Assembly (NCBI RefSeq): GCF_003070885.1
Contig: NZ_CP028913.1
Span: forward strand, 1,054,001-1,118,000
Direction: 5' to 3'
Origin: Agromyces badenianii
GTDB lineage: Bacteria > Actinomycetota > Actinomycetes > Actinomycetales > Microbacteriaceae
Length of the DNA stretch: 64,000 bases
The notes under the pieces are model-generated. The model made no database searches. It was not told the DNA's origin and was given only the letters and a program-made list of their open reading frames with translations. This document shows positions 17,557 through 27,146 of the stretch, in pieces. Within the stretch, counting starts at the first letter, position 1; every line of letters starts with the position of its first letter. The translations under genes and the position numbers were made by a program.

Positions 17557-17760
17557 GGCAGGGCGTCATCCCTGGGGTGGCCGGGTGACGAGGTCGCCCC
17601 GCCGCAGCCGATGATCTCGCAGACCCGTGCCGTGCTCGCGCGGTACTCCGAGGCGGGCGGCGCGGTGACCGAGCTCGAACTCGAGAACTGCGGGCATTCG
17701 CCGCACCTCGAGCACCCCGATGCGTTCCGCGAAGCGCTCGTCGCGCACATCTCGGCCTAG
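17557..17760 (+). pseudogene. 3' fragment of an alpha/beta hydrolase gene
   Basis: This stretch copies the last 60 or so codons of the hydrolase at 14868-15917. Bases 17587-17717 match 15744-15874 without a mismatch. There is no start or upstream coding part, and an extra base near 17573 shifts the frame against the parent. The final codons differ (HPDAFREALVAHISA against HPEAFHDALVALLSD), so the fragment came from a related allele or paralogue rather than from a simple copy. It ends at TAG 17758-17760. Confidence 0.88.
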
Positions 17761-17868
17761 AGAGACCGTGTGCACCGCCGTATCAGGGCATACCCCGACG
17801 CTCCCAGTCCGCGGAGTGCCCGATACTTGTCGCACACCATCAGGATCGAGAGGACCCGTGCACCGACG

Positions 17869-18582
17869 ATGACCCGACCGACCTTGGCCCGATGGAGTCT
17901 CGCCGCACTGGCCCTCACGATGACCGCTGCACTGAGCGGATGCTTCGGACCTTCGCCGTCACCCACGCCGACCCCGACCACCACCGCCAGCCCGACGCCG
18001 ACGGCGACCCCGACGCCGACTCCGGATCCAATGGCCCAGGTGGTGGCCCTTGTCGCTCGCCCGCAGGCACTCGAGCTCCGCGCCGCCGAGGGCGGAACCG
18101 TGGCTGCACTCGACTACATGTCGTCGCCTGCCGAAGCGATCGCCGTGCTGACGGATCTGTTCGACGCACCGCCGGTCGACGAGCCGTACGCCGGAACGAA
18201 CCACACGCCCCCGGGCGTATCCCATGCGTGGGACGACTTCGTGCTCGACGAGCGGTTCTACGACGAGGAACGGCGCGCCGACGGCGACCTCGACTACGTC
18301 TGGCCGCGATTCGCCGTGTACTTCGACGGGCCGAGCGCGCACGGCCTAGATCTCACCACTGAACAGGGATTCCACGCTGCGGACCCGTGGTCGTCGCTTG
18401 CCGGTGACCCGGTGTTCGATGCGAATCTCTGGACGTGCATCGGGACCCCGATCGAAACTCTCGATTTCGCTCGTCCCGATGGTCAGCCGGAGACGGCGAC
18501 CGTCGTCGCAACGCCCACCGACGACGGCTCGGCCGTGAAATGGCTCGGCGCGCCCGTCATGCTCGCCGACGGCTGCGCGTAG
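17869..18582 (+). CDS. Hypothetical lipoprotein with Thr/Pro tether
   Basis: A 237-residue exported lipoprotein: signal peptide with lipobox ALSGC (Cys25), then a Ser/Thr/Pro repeat tether of about 30 residues ending TPTPDPMAQVVAL, then a globular domain of about 175 residues with no recognisable motif. The domain is acidic and has two Cys near its end (LWTCIGTP, DGCA), which could pair. The ATG at 17869 gives the normal n-h-c signal layout; the upstream in-frame ATG at 17770 would bury it. It follows the hydrolase fragment, as the truncated lipoprotein follows the intact hydrolase. Function unknown. Confidence 0.85.
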   Translation: MTRPTLARWSLAALALTMTAALSGCFGPSPSPTPTPTTTASPTPTATPTPTPDPMAQVVALVARPQALELRAAEGGTVAALDYMSSPAEAIAVLTDLFDAPPVDEPYAGTNHTPPGVSHAWDDFVLDERFYDEERRADGDLDYVWPRFAVYFDGPSAHGLDLTTEQGFHAADPWSSLAGDPVFDANLWTCIGTPIETLDFARPDGQPETATVVATPTDDGSAVKWLGAPVMLADGCA

Positions 18583-18636
18583 TGCGAAAGCGTGCTGAGA
18601 CATCCGCTTCGCGACCCCCGGCCACTCGCACGGACG

Positions 18637-18642
18637 TAGACT
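18637..18642 (+). promoter_or_regulatory. -10 box of leaderless ispG transcript
   Basis: TAGACT ends 6 bases before the GTG start, so the transcript should begin at or next to the start codon. No Shine-Dalgarno sequence is present. Confidence 0.6.
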
Positions 18643-18648
18643 CGAGTC

Positions 18649-19800
<1,152 letters not shown>

Positions 19801-19835
19801 TCGCGAGCGCCGCCCGAGCGTAGGGTGGGCGGCAA

Positions 19836-19855
19836 CGGATGCCCCGTGGCATCCG
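19836..19855 (+). terminator. Short hairpin after ispG
   Basis: An 8-base stem (CGGATGCC / GGCATCCG) with a 4-base loop lies between ispG and the small acidic protein gene, just before the latter's GAGAGGAG ribosome binding site. It may be an ispG terminator or only a copy of the common GGATGCC word. Confidence 0.35.
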
Positions 19856-19874
19856 ATCGCGAGAGGAGACCGCG

Positions 19875-20033
19875 ATGAGCGGCGACGGCAGCGAGTTCGA
19901 GTACCCGGACACGGCGGGATATCCCGACGGCATGGGCACCCTGCACGAGGGCACCGACGATGCCGCGACGGCGGCGGAAGAGGACCTCGAGGAGTTCGCA
20001 CTCGACGAAGAGGAAGACGTCGAGGGCGTCTGA
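19875..20033 (+). CDS. Small acidic hypothetical protein
   Basis: A 52-residue, very acidic protein (about 20 Asp/Glu, no Lys or Arg) with a strong GAGAGGAG site before the ATG. The last 20 residues are almost all Asp, Glu, Leu and Ala. No domain is recognised and it has no signal peptide or membrane segment. Coding status rests on the ribosome binding site and the GC-rich third positions; it is compact and convergent with the RNase gene. Confidence 0.6.
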   Translation: MSGDGSEFEYPDTAGYPDGMGTLHEGTDDAATAAEEDLEEFALDEEEDVEGV

Positions 20034-20055
20034 CCCTTCGCACCGGAGCCGGCCG

Positions 20056-21495
20056 TCAGGCGGCGGTGGCCGCCCGGAAGGTCACCGTGCCCGCGCGGAT
20101 GTCGGCGGCCTCCAGCACGACCTCGAGCTCCGTGCCCGCCCGGATGCCGTGCGGTGCCGGGCAGGTGGCCGACACCGCCGGCTCGACGAGCTGGATCACG
20201 GCCGAATCACCGCGCACCTCGAGCACCGTCGCGGTGAACCGCTCTCCCACATGTCCGTGCAGCACCGCGGCCTCCACCCGAGCCACGGACGCCGCGTCGA
20301 GCTGACTCGCGCGCTGCGACGACGCGCCCATGAGCGACGGCAGCTCGGCGAGGGATGAACGCGCCCACGCGGGCACTTCGCGACCGGCGCAGATCGCTTC
20401 GCACACGGCGAGCCCCCACCGGTCGACGAGGCGACGCAGGGGCGCGGTGACGTGTGCGTAGGGCGCCGCGAGCGCCGATTGCATCGGGTCGGGCGGAACC
20501 GTGCCGTCGAGCGCGACGTACCCGGCACCGCGGAAGAGTCCCGACGCCACCTGCATCACCGCGAGGGATGCCGGATCGTCACGGTCGAGCCCGCGCAGGT
20601 ACTCGCCGTACGAGAGCGTGTCCGGCCAGGGCCGGCCGAGTGCGCGGGTCTGCGTGCGGAACGCGTCGATGCGTTCCGCGCTCGGCTTCGGCATGGTGCG
20701 GAGGATGCCGATGCGGCCGGCGATCATGAGCTCCGCCGCGGCCATGCCCGTCATCAGCGAGAGTTGGGCATTCCATTGCTCGACCGGCAGCGGATGGCGC
20801 CGCTCGAGCGCATAGCCGCCGTCGGGCGTGCGCACGATCTCCTCGTCGGGGGCGTTGAGGCTCGCGCCGCCGCGCGCTCGCTCGAGTTCGATGCGCAGCA
20901 CCCCGACCTCGCGGAGGAGCGCGAGCGAGGAGTCGCCGTCGCCCGCATCGATGCGGGCCTGAGCCTCGCCGTAGCTGAGTTGCTCGCGTGATCGCACGGC
21001 AGCTCGCACCAGCCGCGTGCCGGTCACCGTTCCGGTCTCGTCGAGGTCGAACGACCAGACGAACGCGCTCCGATCGGCGCCGGGCAGGAGCGAGGCCCGA
21101 TCCTCGCTCAGCACGAGCGGATGCAGCGGCACCCGCCCGTCGGCCGCGTACAGCGTCTGGCCCCGGCGCCGGGCCTCGCGGTCGACGGCCCCGTCGGGGC
21201 GCACCCAGCCCGGGACATCCGCGATCGCGTAGTGCACCAGGAACCCGCCGGAGCGTCGCGTGAGGTGCAGCGCCTGGTCGAGGTCGGTCGAACCGGGCGG
21301 GTCGATCGTGAGGAACTCGATCTCGCGCAGGTCGACTTCGGGCGGGGGAGTGGGGGCGAGCATCGCGGATGCCTCGGCGTCGGCGTCGGCGGGGAACTCC
21401 GCGGGCAGCTCGAGGGCGGCCCGGAGCTCGGCGAGCGCTGCGGCGAGCTCGCTCTGCGCGAGTGATGCGGCGACGTGGGCTCGACGGCCTGGCAT
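20056..21495 (-). CDS. RNB-domain ribonuclease (RNase II/R family)
   Basis: A 479-residue 3'-5' exoribonuclease consisting mainly of the RNB catalytic domain. The metal-binding Asp cluster lies in TIDPPGSTDLDQALH, and the conserved HYAIADVPGWV follows. Cold-shock and S1 domains of classic RNase II/R are missing or much reduced, as in the short actinobacterial RNB proteins. A C-terminal OB-like region may replace S1. The ATG is 6 bases from a TAGGCT box on the minus strand, so the transcript is probably leaderless. It is divergent from proS with about 40 bases between the two starts. Confidence 0.92.
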   Translation of the reverse strand: MPGRRAHVAASLAQSELAAALAELRAALELPAEFPADADAEASAMLAPTPPPEVDLREIEFLTIDPPGSTDLDQALHLTRRSGGFLVHYAIADVPGWVRPDGAVDREARRRGQTLYAADGRVPLHPLVLSEDRASLLPGADRSAFVWSFDLDETGTVTGTRLVRAAVRSREQLSYGEAQARIDAGDGDSSLALLREVGVLRIELERARGGASLNAPDEEIVRTPDGGYALERRHPLPVEQWNAQLSLMTGMAAAELMIAGRIGILRTMPKPSAERIDAFRTQTRALGRPWPDTLSYGEYLRGLDRDDPASLAVMQVASGLFRGAGYVALDGTVPPDPMQSALAAPYAHVTAPLRRLVDRWGLAVCEAICAGREVPAWARSSLAELPSLMGASSQRASQLDAASVARVEAAVLHGHVGERFTATVLEVRGDSAVIQLVEPAVSATCPAPHGIRAGTELEVVLEAADIRAGTVTFRAATAA

Positions 21496-21501
21496 GCGCC
21501 A

Positions 21502-21507
21502 AGCCTA
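21502..21507 (-). promoter_or_regulatory. -10 box of leaderless RNB ribonuclease transcript
   Basis: TAGGCT on the minus strand, 6 bases before the ATG. It lies back to back with the proS -10 box (21524-21529), so the two promoters overlap. Confidence 0.6.
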
Positions 21508-21523
21508 GGGCGAGCGCCCGAAC

Positions 21524-21529
21524 TAGAAT
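21524..21529 (+). promoter_or_regulatory. -10 box of leaderless proS transcript
   Basis: TAGAAT, 6 bases before the GTG start, with no ribosome binding site in between. Confidence 0.62.
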
Positions 21530-21535
21530 CATCTG

Positions 21536-23299
21536 GTGCCCACACGCCTGACGAACTACTTCCTCCGTACGCTCCGCGAAGACCCCGCCGACGCCGAGGT
21601 CACGAGCCATCGCCTGCTCGTGCGCGCCGGCTACATCCGGCGCCAGGCGCCAGGCGTCTTCGCGTGGCTGCCGCTGGGGCTGCGCGTGAAGGCGAAGATC
21701 GAGGCGATCATCCGTGAAGAGATGACGGCCGCGGGCGCGCATGAGGTGCACTTCCCGGCGCTGCTGCCGCGCGAACCCTACGAGGTCACGGGCCGCTGGA
21801 CCGAGTACGGCGACGCGCTGTTCCGCCTGCAGGACCGCAAGGGCGCCGACTACCTGCTCGCGCCGACGCACGAAGAGGCGTTCACGCTGCTCGTGAAAGA
21901 CCTCTACAACTCGTACAAAGACCTGCCGCTGGCGATCTACCAGATCCAAGACAAGTACCGCGACGAGGCACGGCCGCGCGCCGGGCTCCTGCGCGGCCGC
22001 GAGTTCACGATGAAGGACGCCTACTCGTTCGATGCCTCCGACGAGGGGCTCGACGCGAGCTACCAGGCCCAGCGCGACGCCTACGAGCGCATCTTCGCGC
22101 GGCTCGGCCTCGAGTACGTGATCGTCAAGGCGGACGCCGGTGCGATGGGCGGTTCGAAGAGCGAGGAGTTCCTGCATCCGACCCCCGTCGGCGAAGACAC
22201 CTTCGTGCGTTCCGCCGGGGGCTACGCGGCGAACGTCGAGGCGTTCGAGACGATCGTGCCCGAGTCGATCCCGTTCGACGGGCTCCCGGCTCCCGTCGTG
22301 CTCGACTCGCCGAACACGCCGACGATCGCCACCCTCGTCGACCTCGCGAACGCCGAGTACCCGCGGCCCGACGGTCGCGCGTGGACCGCAGTCGACACGC
22401 TGAAGAACGTCGTGCTCGCCGTCACCCAGCCCGACGGCACGCGCGAGGTCGTCGTCATCGGGCTGCCCGGCGATCGCGACGTCGAGATGAAGCGCGTCGA
22501 GGTCGCGTTCGCGCCCGGCGAGGTCGAGCCCGCCACCGACGCCGACTTCGCCAAGCACCCCGGACTCGTGAAGGGGTACATCGGGCCCTGGTCCGACGGC
22601 GGCGCCGTGCTCGGCGCCGAGTCGGCCACCGGCATCCGCTACCTCGTCGACCCCCGGGTCGTCGACGGCACCGAGTGGATCACGGGCGCGAATGTCGACC
22701 AGCAGCACGTCTTCGGGCTCGTGGCCGGCCGCGACTTCGTGGCCGACGGCACGGTCGAGGCGGCGAACGTGCGCGCCGGCGACCCCGCACCCGACGGCTC
22801 CGGCCCGGTCGAGCTCGCCCGCGGCATGGAGATCGGTCACGTGTTCCAGCTGGGGCGCAAGTACGCCGAGGCGCTCGGCCTCAAGGTGCTCGACGAGAAC
22901 GGCAAGCTCGCCACGGTCACGATGGGCTCCTACGGCATCGGCGTCACCCGCATCCTCGCGATCATCGCCGAGGACAACAACGACGACAAGGGCCTCGTCT
23001 GGCCGCCGGCGGTTGCGCCGTTCGACGTGCACGTACTCGCGACCGGCAAAGACCAGGCGGTGTTCGACGCGGCCGAGACGATCGTGGATGCGCTCGAGGC
23101 ATCCGGATTCGACGTGCTCTACGACGACCGCCCGAAGGTCTCGCCGGGCGTGAAGTTCGGCGACGCCGAACTCATCGGCATCCCGAAGATCGTGATCGCC
23201 GGCCGAGGCGTGGCCGACGGCATCGTCGAGGTCTGGGATCGTGCGAGCGGCGATCGCACCCAGGTGCCGATCGCCGAGGTCGTCGCAGCGCTCGGCTGA
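21536..23299 (+). CDS. proS: Prolyl-tRNA synthetase (bacterial type)
   Basis: A 587-residue class II synthetase charging tRNA-Pro. Motif 1/2 region: [21 protein letters not shown] and [29 protein letters not shown] sequence near residues 140-165. The editing (INS) domain lies about 220-400, with [10 protein letters not shown] at its edge. Motif 3 is [12 protein letters not shown] and the anticodon-binding domain is C-terminal. Length is typical of the bacterial form with an editing domain. The GTG start sits 6 bases behind TAGAAT, indicating a leaderless mRNA. Confidence 0.97.
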   Translation: MPTRLTNYFLRTLREDPADAEVTSHRLLVRAGYIRRQAPGVFAWLPLGLRVKAKIEAIIREEMTAAGAHEVHFPALLPREPYEVTGRWTEYGDALFRLQDRKGADYLLAPTHEEAFTLLVKDLYNSYKDLPLAIYQIQDKYRDEARPRAGLLRGREFTMKDAYSFDASDEGLDASYQAQRDAYERIFARLGLEYVIVKADAGAMGGSKSEEFLHPTPVGEDTFVRSAGGYAANVEAFETIVPESIPFDGLPAPVVLDSPNTPTIATLVDLANAEYPRPDGRAWTAVDTLKNVVLAVTQPDGTREVVVIGLPGDRDVEMKRVEVAFAPGEVEPATDADFAKHPGLVKGYIGPWSDGGAVLGAESATGIRYLVDPRVVDGTEWITGANVDQQHVFGLVAGRDFVADGTVEAANVRAGDPAPDGSGPVELARGMEIGHVFQLGRKYAEALGLKVLDENGKLATVTMGSYGIGVTRILAIIAEDNNDDKGLVWPPAVAPFDVHVLATGKDQAVFDAAETIVDALEASGFDVLYDDRPKVSPGVKFGDAELIGIPKIVIAGRGVADGIVEVWDRASGDRTQVPIAEVVAALG

Positions 23300-23313
23300 G
23301 CCGTTCAGTGGAT

Positions 23314-23339
23314 GCTCCGGCGCCGATCGGCGCCGGAGC
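23314..23339 (+). terminator. proS terminator
   Basis: A perfect 11-base inverted repeat (GCTCCGGCGCC) with a GATC loop, 15 bases after the proS stop. There is no T-run. It separates proS from the PHO-box-like region of phoX. Confidence 0.6.
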
Positions 23340-23345
23340 GCCGAC

Positions 23346-23378
23346 GGTTCTCGACGCATTCACATCTCGTTCACTCCT
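23346..23378 (+). promoter_or_regulatory. PHO-box-like triple 11-base repeat before phoX
   Basis: Three consecutive 11-base units, GGTTCTCGACG, CATTCACATCT and CGTTCACTCCT, share TTC at positions 3-5 and close to GTTCAC overall. This is the layout of actinobacterial PhoP binding sites (11-base direct repeats around GTTCACC). It ends 71 bases before the GTG of a phosphatase gene, the expected place for phosphate-starvation control. Confidence 0.6.
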
Positions 23379-23449
23379 CATCATGTGTCGCGACGGGTTC
23401 CCCGGGCATTGTGCTCGTGGAACCCCGACCACGAGCGTGAGGACGATCC

Positions 23450-25498
23450 GTGACGATCACCGACATCCAGTTGTTCCCGATGGCCGACCACGCGCGAGGC
23501 AAGCGTTCGCCCGTCACCTGCCACTTCAAGTGCGGAAACGCATGCCTCGGACCGGAGTGCAACACCTCCGACAACCCCAGCTTCCGTGACATCGCCTCGG
23601 CCGCACTGACGCGCCGTGCGCTGCTCGGCCTCGGTGCTGCGGGCGCCGTCGGAATCGCACTCGCGGCGGCGACCCCGAGCGGCTCCGCGATCGCGGCTCC
23701 CGGCGCCGGGTTCGCGAACGGCGGACTGAGCTTCGACCCGATCGCTCCCGTGCCGATGCTGGTCGACGACTTCAACGTGCCCGCCGGCTACTCCTGGAAG
23801 CCGATCATCCGCTGGGGCGACCCGCTCTTCTCGGGCGTTCCGGCCCTCGACTTCGGCAACCAGACGGCCGAGGCGCAGGCGGGTCAGTTCGGGTACAACT
23901 GCGACTACATCGACGTCATCGCCGACCGCAGCGGGCGCACCGCCGTGCTCGCGAGCAATCACGAGTACGTGAACCCCGGCATCATGTTCCCGCCGTCCGA
24001 CGACGCCGCCGAGCTCGACCGCCGTGCCGCGATCTCCAAGGCCGCACACGGCTTCTCGGTGGTCGAACTCCGCCGCAGCAAGATCGGCCAGCCCTGGCGC
24101 TACCTGGTCGACGGCCGTCGCAACCGCCGGATCACCGCCGACACCGTGTTCGAGGCGACCGGCCCCGCGGCGGGCAGCGCGCTCCTGAAGACCGCGGAAG
24201 ACCCCGAGGGCCGGTGGATCAAGGGCACGCTCGGCAACTGCGCGGGCGGCACGACGCCGTGGGGCACCGTGCTGTCGGGCGAGGAGAACTTCGACGGCTA
24301 CTTCGCCTGGGCCGCGAGCACGGCCGGCCAGAAGCGGTACCGCGCCACGCCGAGCGCGAAGTCGACGTACACGTTCGAGCGCATCGACCCGCGGTTCAAC
24401 GCCCACGACGCCGGATTCGTGAACGAGCCGAACCGCTTCGGCTGGATCGTCGAGATCGACCCCGAAGACCCGACGTCGACGCCGCGCAAGCACACCGCCA
24501 TGGGCCGGTTCAAGCACGAGGGCGCCAACGTCATCATCGCCGAAGACGGCCGGGCCATCGCGTACATGGGTGACGACCAGGCGAACGACTACCTCTACAA
24601 GTTCGTCTCGAAGGGCGTCTTCGACCCGCGCCACACGCCGGTGGCACGCCGCAAGAACCTCGGCCTGCTCAGCGAAGGCGACCTCTACGTCGCGAAGTTC
24701 ACGGGCAACTCGCCGGCCGCCGAGATCGTCGGCACGGGCGCGCTGCCGGCCGACGGACTCTTCGACGGTACCGGCCAGTGGATCCCGCTCACGCAGGGCG
24801 GGCAGAGCGTCATCCCCGGCATGACGACCGAGGAGGTGCTCGTCTTCACCCGCCTCGCCGCAGACAAGGTCGGCGCGACGAAGATGGACCGCCCCGAAGA
24901 CGTCGAGCCGAACCCGAAGACGCGAAAGGTCTACCTGGCGCTCACGAACAACTCGTCGCGCACCGCGGCGAACGTCGACGAGGCCAACCCCGTCACCGGC
25001 AACCGCAACGGTCACATCATCGAGATGACCGAGACCGGCGGCCAGTCGGGAACGACGTTCGGCTGGAGTATCCTGCTGCTCTGCGGCGACCCGGCGGTCG
25101 ACCAGAACACCTACTTCGCCGGCTTCCCGAAGGAGCTCGTCTCGCCGATCTCCTGCCCCGACAACGTCGCGTTCGACTCCGTGGGCAACCTCTGGATCTC
25201 GACCGATGGGGCACCGAGCAAGATCGGGTACAACGACGGCCTGTTCAAGGTGCCGCTCGAGGGGCCCGAGCGCGGCCACGTGCAGCAGTTCCTCTCGGTT
25301 CCTCGCGACGGGGAGACCTGCGGTCCGATCATCCACGATCAGGAGAGCATGGTCTACGTCGCCGTGCAGCACCCCGGGGAGAACGGCACGGTCGCCGCAC
25401 AGACCTCGTACTTCCCCGACTACGTGCCGTCGCACCGGCCCGAGAGCGGGCTCGTGGCGGCCCCGCGGCCGTCGGTCGTGCAGGTCTGGCGCGGCTGA
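23450..25498 (+). CDS. phoX: PhoX family alkaline phosphatase (DUF839)
   Basis: A 682-residue secreted phosphomonoesterase of the calcium/iron PhoX type. Arg55-Arg56 in LTRRALLGLGAAGAVGIAL form a Tat signal, consistent with export as a folded metalloprotein. Before it lies a cysteine-rich stretch (C24, C28, C32, C37). The mature part begins around residue 85 and contains the metal-site stretches SNHEYVNPGIMFP and LSGEENFDGYF and later YMGDDQANDYLYKFVS. The GTG start follows GTGAGGA. The long N-terminus before the Tat motif is usual for actinobacterial PhoX. The upstream PHO-box-like repeat suggests induction by phosphate starvation. Confidence 0.93.
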   Translation: MTITDIQLFPMADHARGKRSPVTCHFKCGNACLGPECNTSDNPSFRDIASAALTRRALLGLGAAGAVGIALAAATPSGSAIAAPGAGFANGGLSFDPIAPVPMLVDDFNVPAGYSWKPIIRWGDPLFSGVPALDFGNQTAEAQAGQFGYNCDYIDVIADRSGRTAVLASNHEYVNPGIMFPPSDDAAELDRRAAISKAAHGFSVVELRRSKIGQPWRYLVDGRRNRRITADTVFEATGPAAGSALLKTAEDPEGRWIKGTLGNCAGGTTPWGTVLSGEENFDGYFAWAASTAGQKRYRATPSAKSTYTFERIDPRFNAHDAGFVNEPNRFGWIVEIDPEDPTSTPRKHTAMGRFKHEGANVIIAEDGRAIAYMGDDQANDYLYKFVSKGVFDPRHTPVARRKNLGLLSEGDLYVAKFTGNSPAAEIVGTGALPADGLFDGTGQWIPLTQGGQSVIPGMTTEEVLVFTRLAADKVGATKMDRPEDVEPNPKTRKVYLALTNNSSRTAANVDEANPVTGNRNGHIIEMTETGGQSGTTFGWSILLLCGDPAVDQNTYFAGFPKELVSPISCPDNVAFDSVGNLWISTDGAPSKIGYNDGLFKVPLEGPERGHVQQFLSVPRDGETCGPIIHDQESMVYVAVQHPGENGTVAAQTSYFPDYVPSHRPESGLVAAPRPSVVQVWRG

Positions 25499-25503
25499 GA
25501 GCT

Positions 25504-25549
25504 GACGAAGCGGGCGAGGGATGCCGGAGCATCCGTCGCCCGCTTCGTC
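25504..25549 (+). terminator. phoX terminator
   Basis: A 14-base perfect stem (GACGAAGCGGGCGA and its complement) around an 18-base loop that itself contains a GGATGCC/GGAGCATCC pair, 5 bases after the phoX stop. Confidence 0.78.
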
Positions 25550-25727
25550 GTGCCGGGCGCTCAGGCCCCGAATGATCTGGATGCACCGCTTCACCACACC
25601 CGACACTTCGTCGCCCCGCTGCCGACGGCGTCCCGCGGCGGATGACCGGCACCGCGACATCCGGTAGCGTAGAGACGGTCCGCTCCGAGAGGAAGCGGCG
25701 TGAGAGCTGAATAGAGGAGGCCGGGTT

Positions 25728-26726
25728 ATGGATATCGACCTCAGCGTGCTGCGGATGATGGAGCGCGAGAAAGAGATCCCATTCGACGAACTGGTGGAGA
25801 TCATCGAGCAGGCCATCCTCATGGCCTACTTGAAGCACACCCATCCCGACCAGCACGGGCACGCGAACCCCGAGGGTGCGCGGGCACACCTCGATCGCAA
25901 GACCGGCCACGTCTCGGTGTACGTTCCCGAACTCGATGACGAGGGCAACGTCATCGGCGAGGCCGAGGACTCCCCGAGCGATTTCGGACGCATCGCGGCA
26001 TTCGCTGCGAAGCAGGTCATCAACCAGCGACTGCGCGACATCGCCGACGACGCGGTGCTCGGCGAGTTCCGCGGGCGCGAGGGCGACATCGTCGCCGGCG
26101 TGATCCAGCAGGGGCCGAACCCTCGAATGGTGCACATCGACCTCGGCACGGTCGAGGCGATCCTGCCGCCCGAAGAGCAGGTGCCCGGCGAGGAGTACCT
26201 GCACGGTCAGCGCATCCGCGTCTACGTGACGAGCGTGGCCAAGGGCCTGAAGGGTCCGTCGATCACCGTCTCCCGTACCCACCCGGCGCTCGTGCGCAAG
26301 CTCTTCGCGCTCGAAGTGCCCGAGATCGCCTCGGGCGTCGTCGAGATCGTCTCGCTCGCCCGCGAGGCCGGCCACCGCACCAAGATCGCCGTGCGCGCCA
26401 CGCAGCCCGGCGTGAACGCGAAGGGCGCCGCGATCGGCGAGCTCGGCCAGCGCGTGCGTGCCGTGACCGCCGAGCTCGGTGCCGAGAAGATCGACATCGT
26501 CGACTGGAACGACGACCTCGCCACATTCGTGGCCAGTGCGCTGAGCCCCGCGAAGGTCACGAGCGCATTCGTGATCGACGAGGCGACACGAGCCGTGCGC
26601 GCCCTCGTTCCCGACTACCAGCTCTCGCTCGCCATCGGCAAGGAGGGCCAGAACGCCCGCCTCGCGGCGAAGTTGACGGGCGCGAAGATCGACATCCAGC
26701 CCGACTCGGTCCTCGAGGCGGACTGA
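25728..26726 (+). CDS. nusA: Transcription termination/antitermination protein NusA
   Basis: A 332-residue RNA polymerase partner acting in pausing, termination and antitermination. It has an N-terminal domain (MDIDLSVLRMMEREKEIPFDEL), an S1 domain (GEFRGREGDIVAGVIQQGPN ... DLGTVEAILPPEEQ) and two KH domains (ALVRKLFALEVPEIASGVVE; LAIGKEGQNARLAAKLTG). It lacks the acidic repeats of proteobacterial NusA, as normal for actinobacteria. AGAGGAGG precedes the ATG. It heads the nusA-ylxR-infB-rbfA unit. The rimP gene that usually precedes nusA is absent here; phoX and its terminator occupy the place. Confidence 0.97.
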   Translation: MDIDLSVLRMMEREKEIPFDELVEIIEQAILMAYLKHTHPDQHGHANPEGARAHLDRKTGHVSVYVPELDDEGNVIGEAEDSPSDFGRIAAFAAKQVINQRLRDIADDAVLGEFRGREGDIVAGVIQQGPNPRMVHIDLGTVEAILPPEEQVPGEEYLHGQRIRVYVTSVAKGLKGPSITVSRTHPALVRKLFALEVPEIASGVVEIVSLAREAGHRTKIAVRATQPGVNAKGAAIGELGQRVRAVTAELGAEKIDIVDWNDDLATFVASALSPAKVTSAFVIDEATRAVRALVPDYQLSLAIGKEGQNARLAAKLTGAKIDIQPDSVLEAD

Positions 26727-26802
26727 GCCGAAGGGCCGCCGAACGGGCGTCGGCCGGTCGCCGAACCGCCGCCGTCGGCGCACGAACAGCGCAGAGTGTA
26801 AG

Positions 26803-27063
26803 ATGGAACCCGTCAGAACGTGCATCGGATGCCGTTCGCGTGCCTCGCGGTCCTCACTTCTGAGGGTCGTCGCCCAGAACTCCCACGTCATCGCAGATGA
26901 TTCGGCTGTGCTTCCGGGCAGGGGTGCGTGGCTGCATCCGTCACTCGAGTGCTACCGGCTCGCTGTGCGGCGACGCGCCTTCGGGCGTGCACTCCGCATC
27001 CGCGGCGAGGTGGACACCAGCAACGTAGAGAACAGGCTGAACGGCGTGATCACTAATGAGTAA
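26803..27063 (+). CDS. YlxR family (DUF448) RNA-binding protein
   Basis: An 86-residue basic protein with the YlxR signature EPVRTCIGCRSRASRSSLLR and PGRGAWLHPSLECYRLAVRRRAFGRAL. It lies between nusA and infB as in most bacteria. Homologues bind RNA and modulate RNase P or transcription. The ATG at 26803 gives the canonical MEPVRTC start. It ends 84 bases before infB. Confidence 0.95.
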   Translation: MEPVRTCIGCRSRASRSSLLRVVAQNSHVIADDSAVLPGRGAWLHPSLECYRLAVRRRAFGRALRIRGEVDTSNVENRLNGVITNE

Positions 27064-27146
27064 CGACTCATGAGCGGCTCGAAATGAGACCCGTCCGTCA
27101 TTGATGGTCTGCCCCTGTCCGGGGTCGGACCCGGAACAGGAGAGAA

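Noticed and set aside
15973..17760. A mobile element carrying the YihY gene
   Set aside because: There is no transposase, terminal inverted repeat or target-site duplication; the flanking similarity is to neighbouring genes.
20579..23359. A long open frame antisense to proS
   Set aside because: It is opposite the full length of a canonical proS gene and its composition is typical of a shadow frame.
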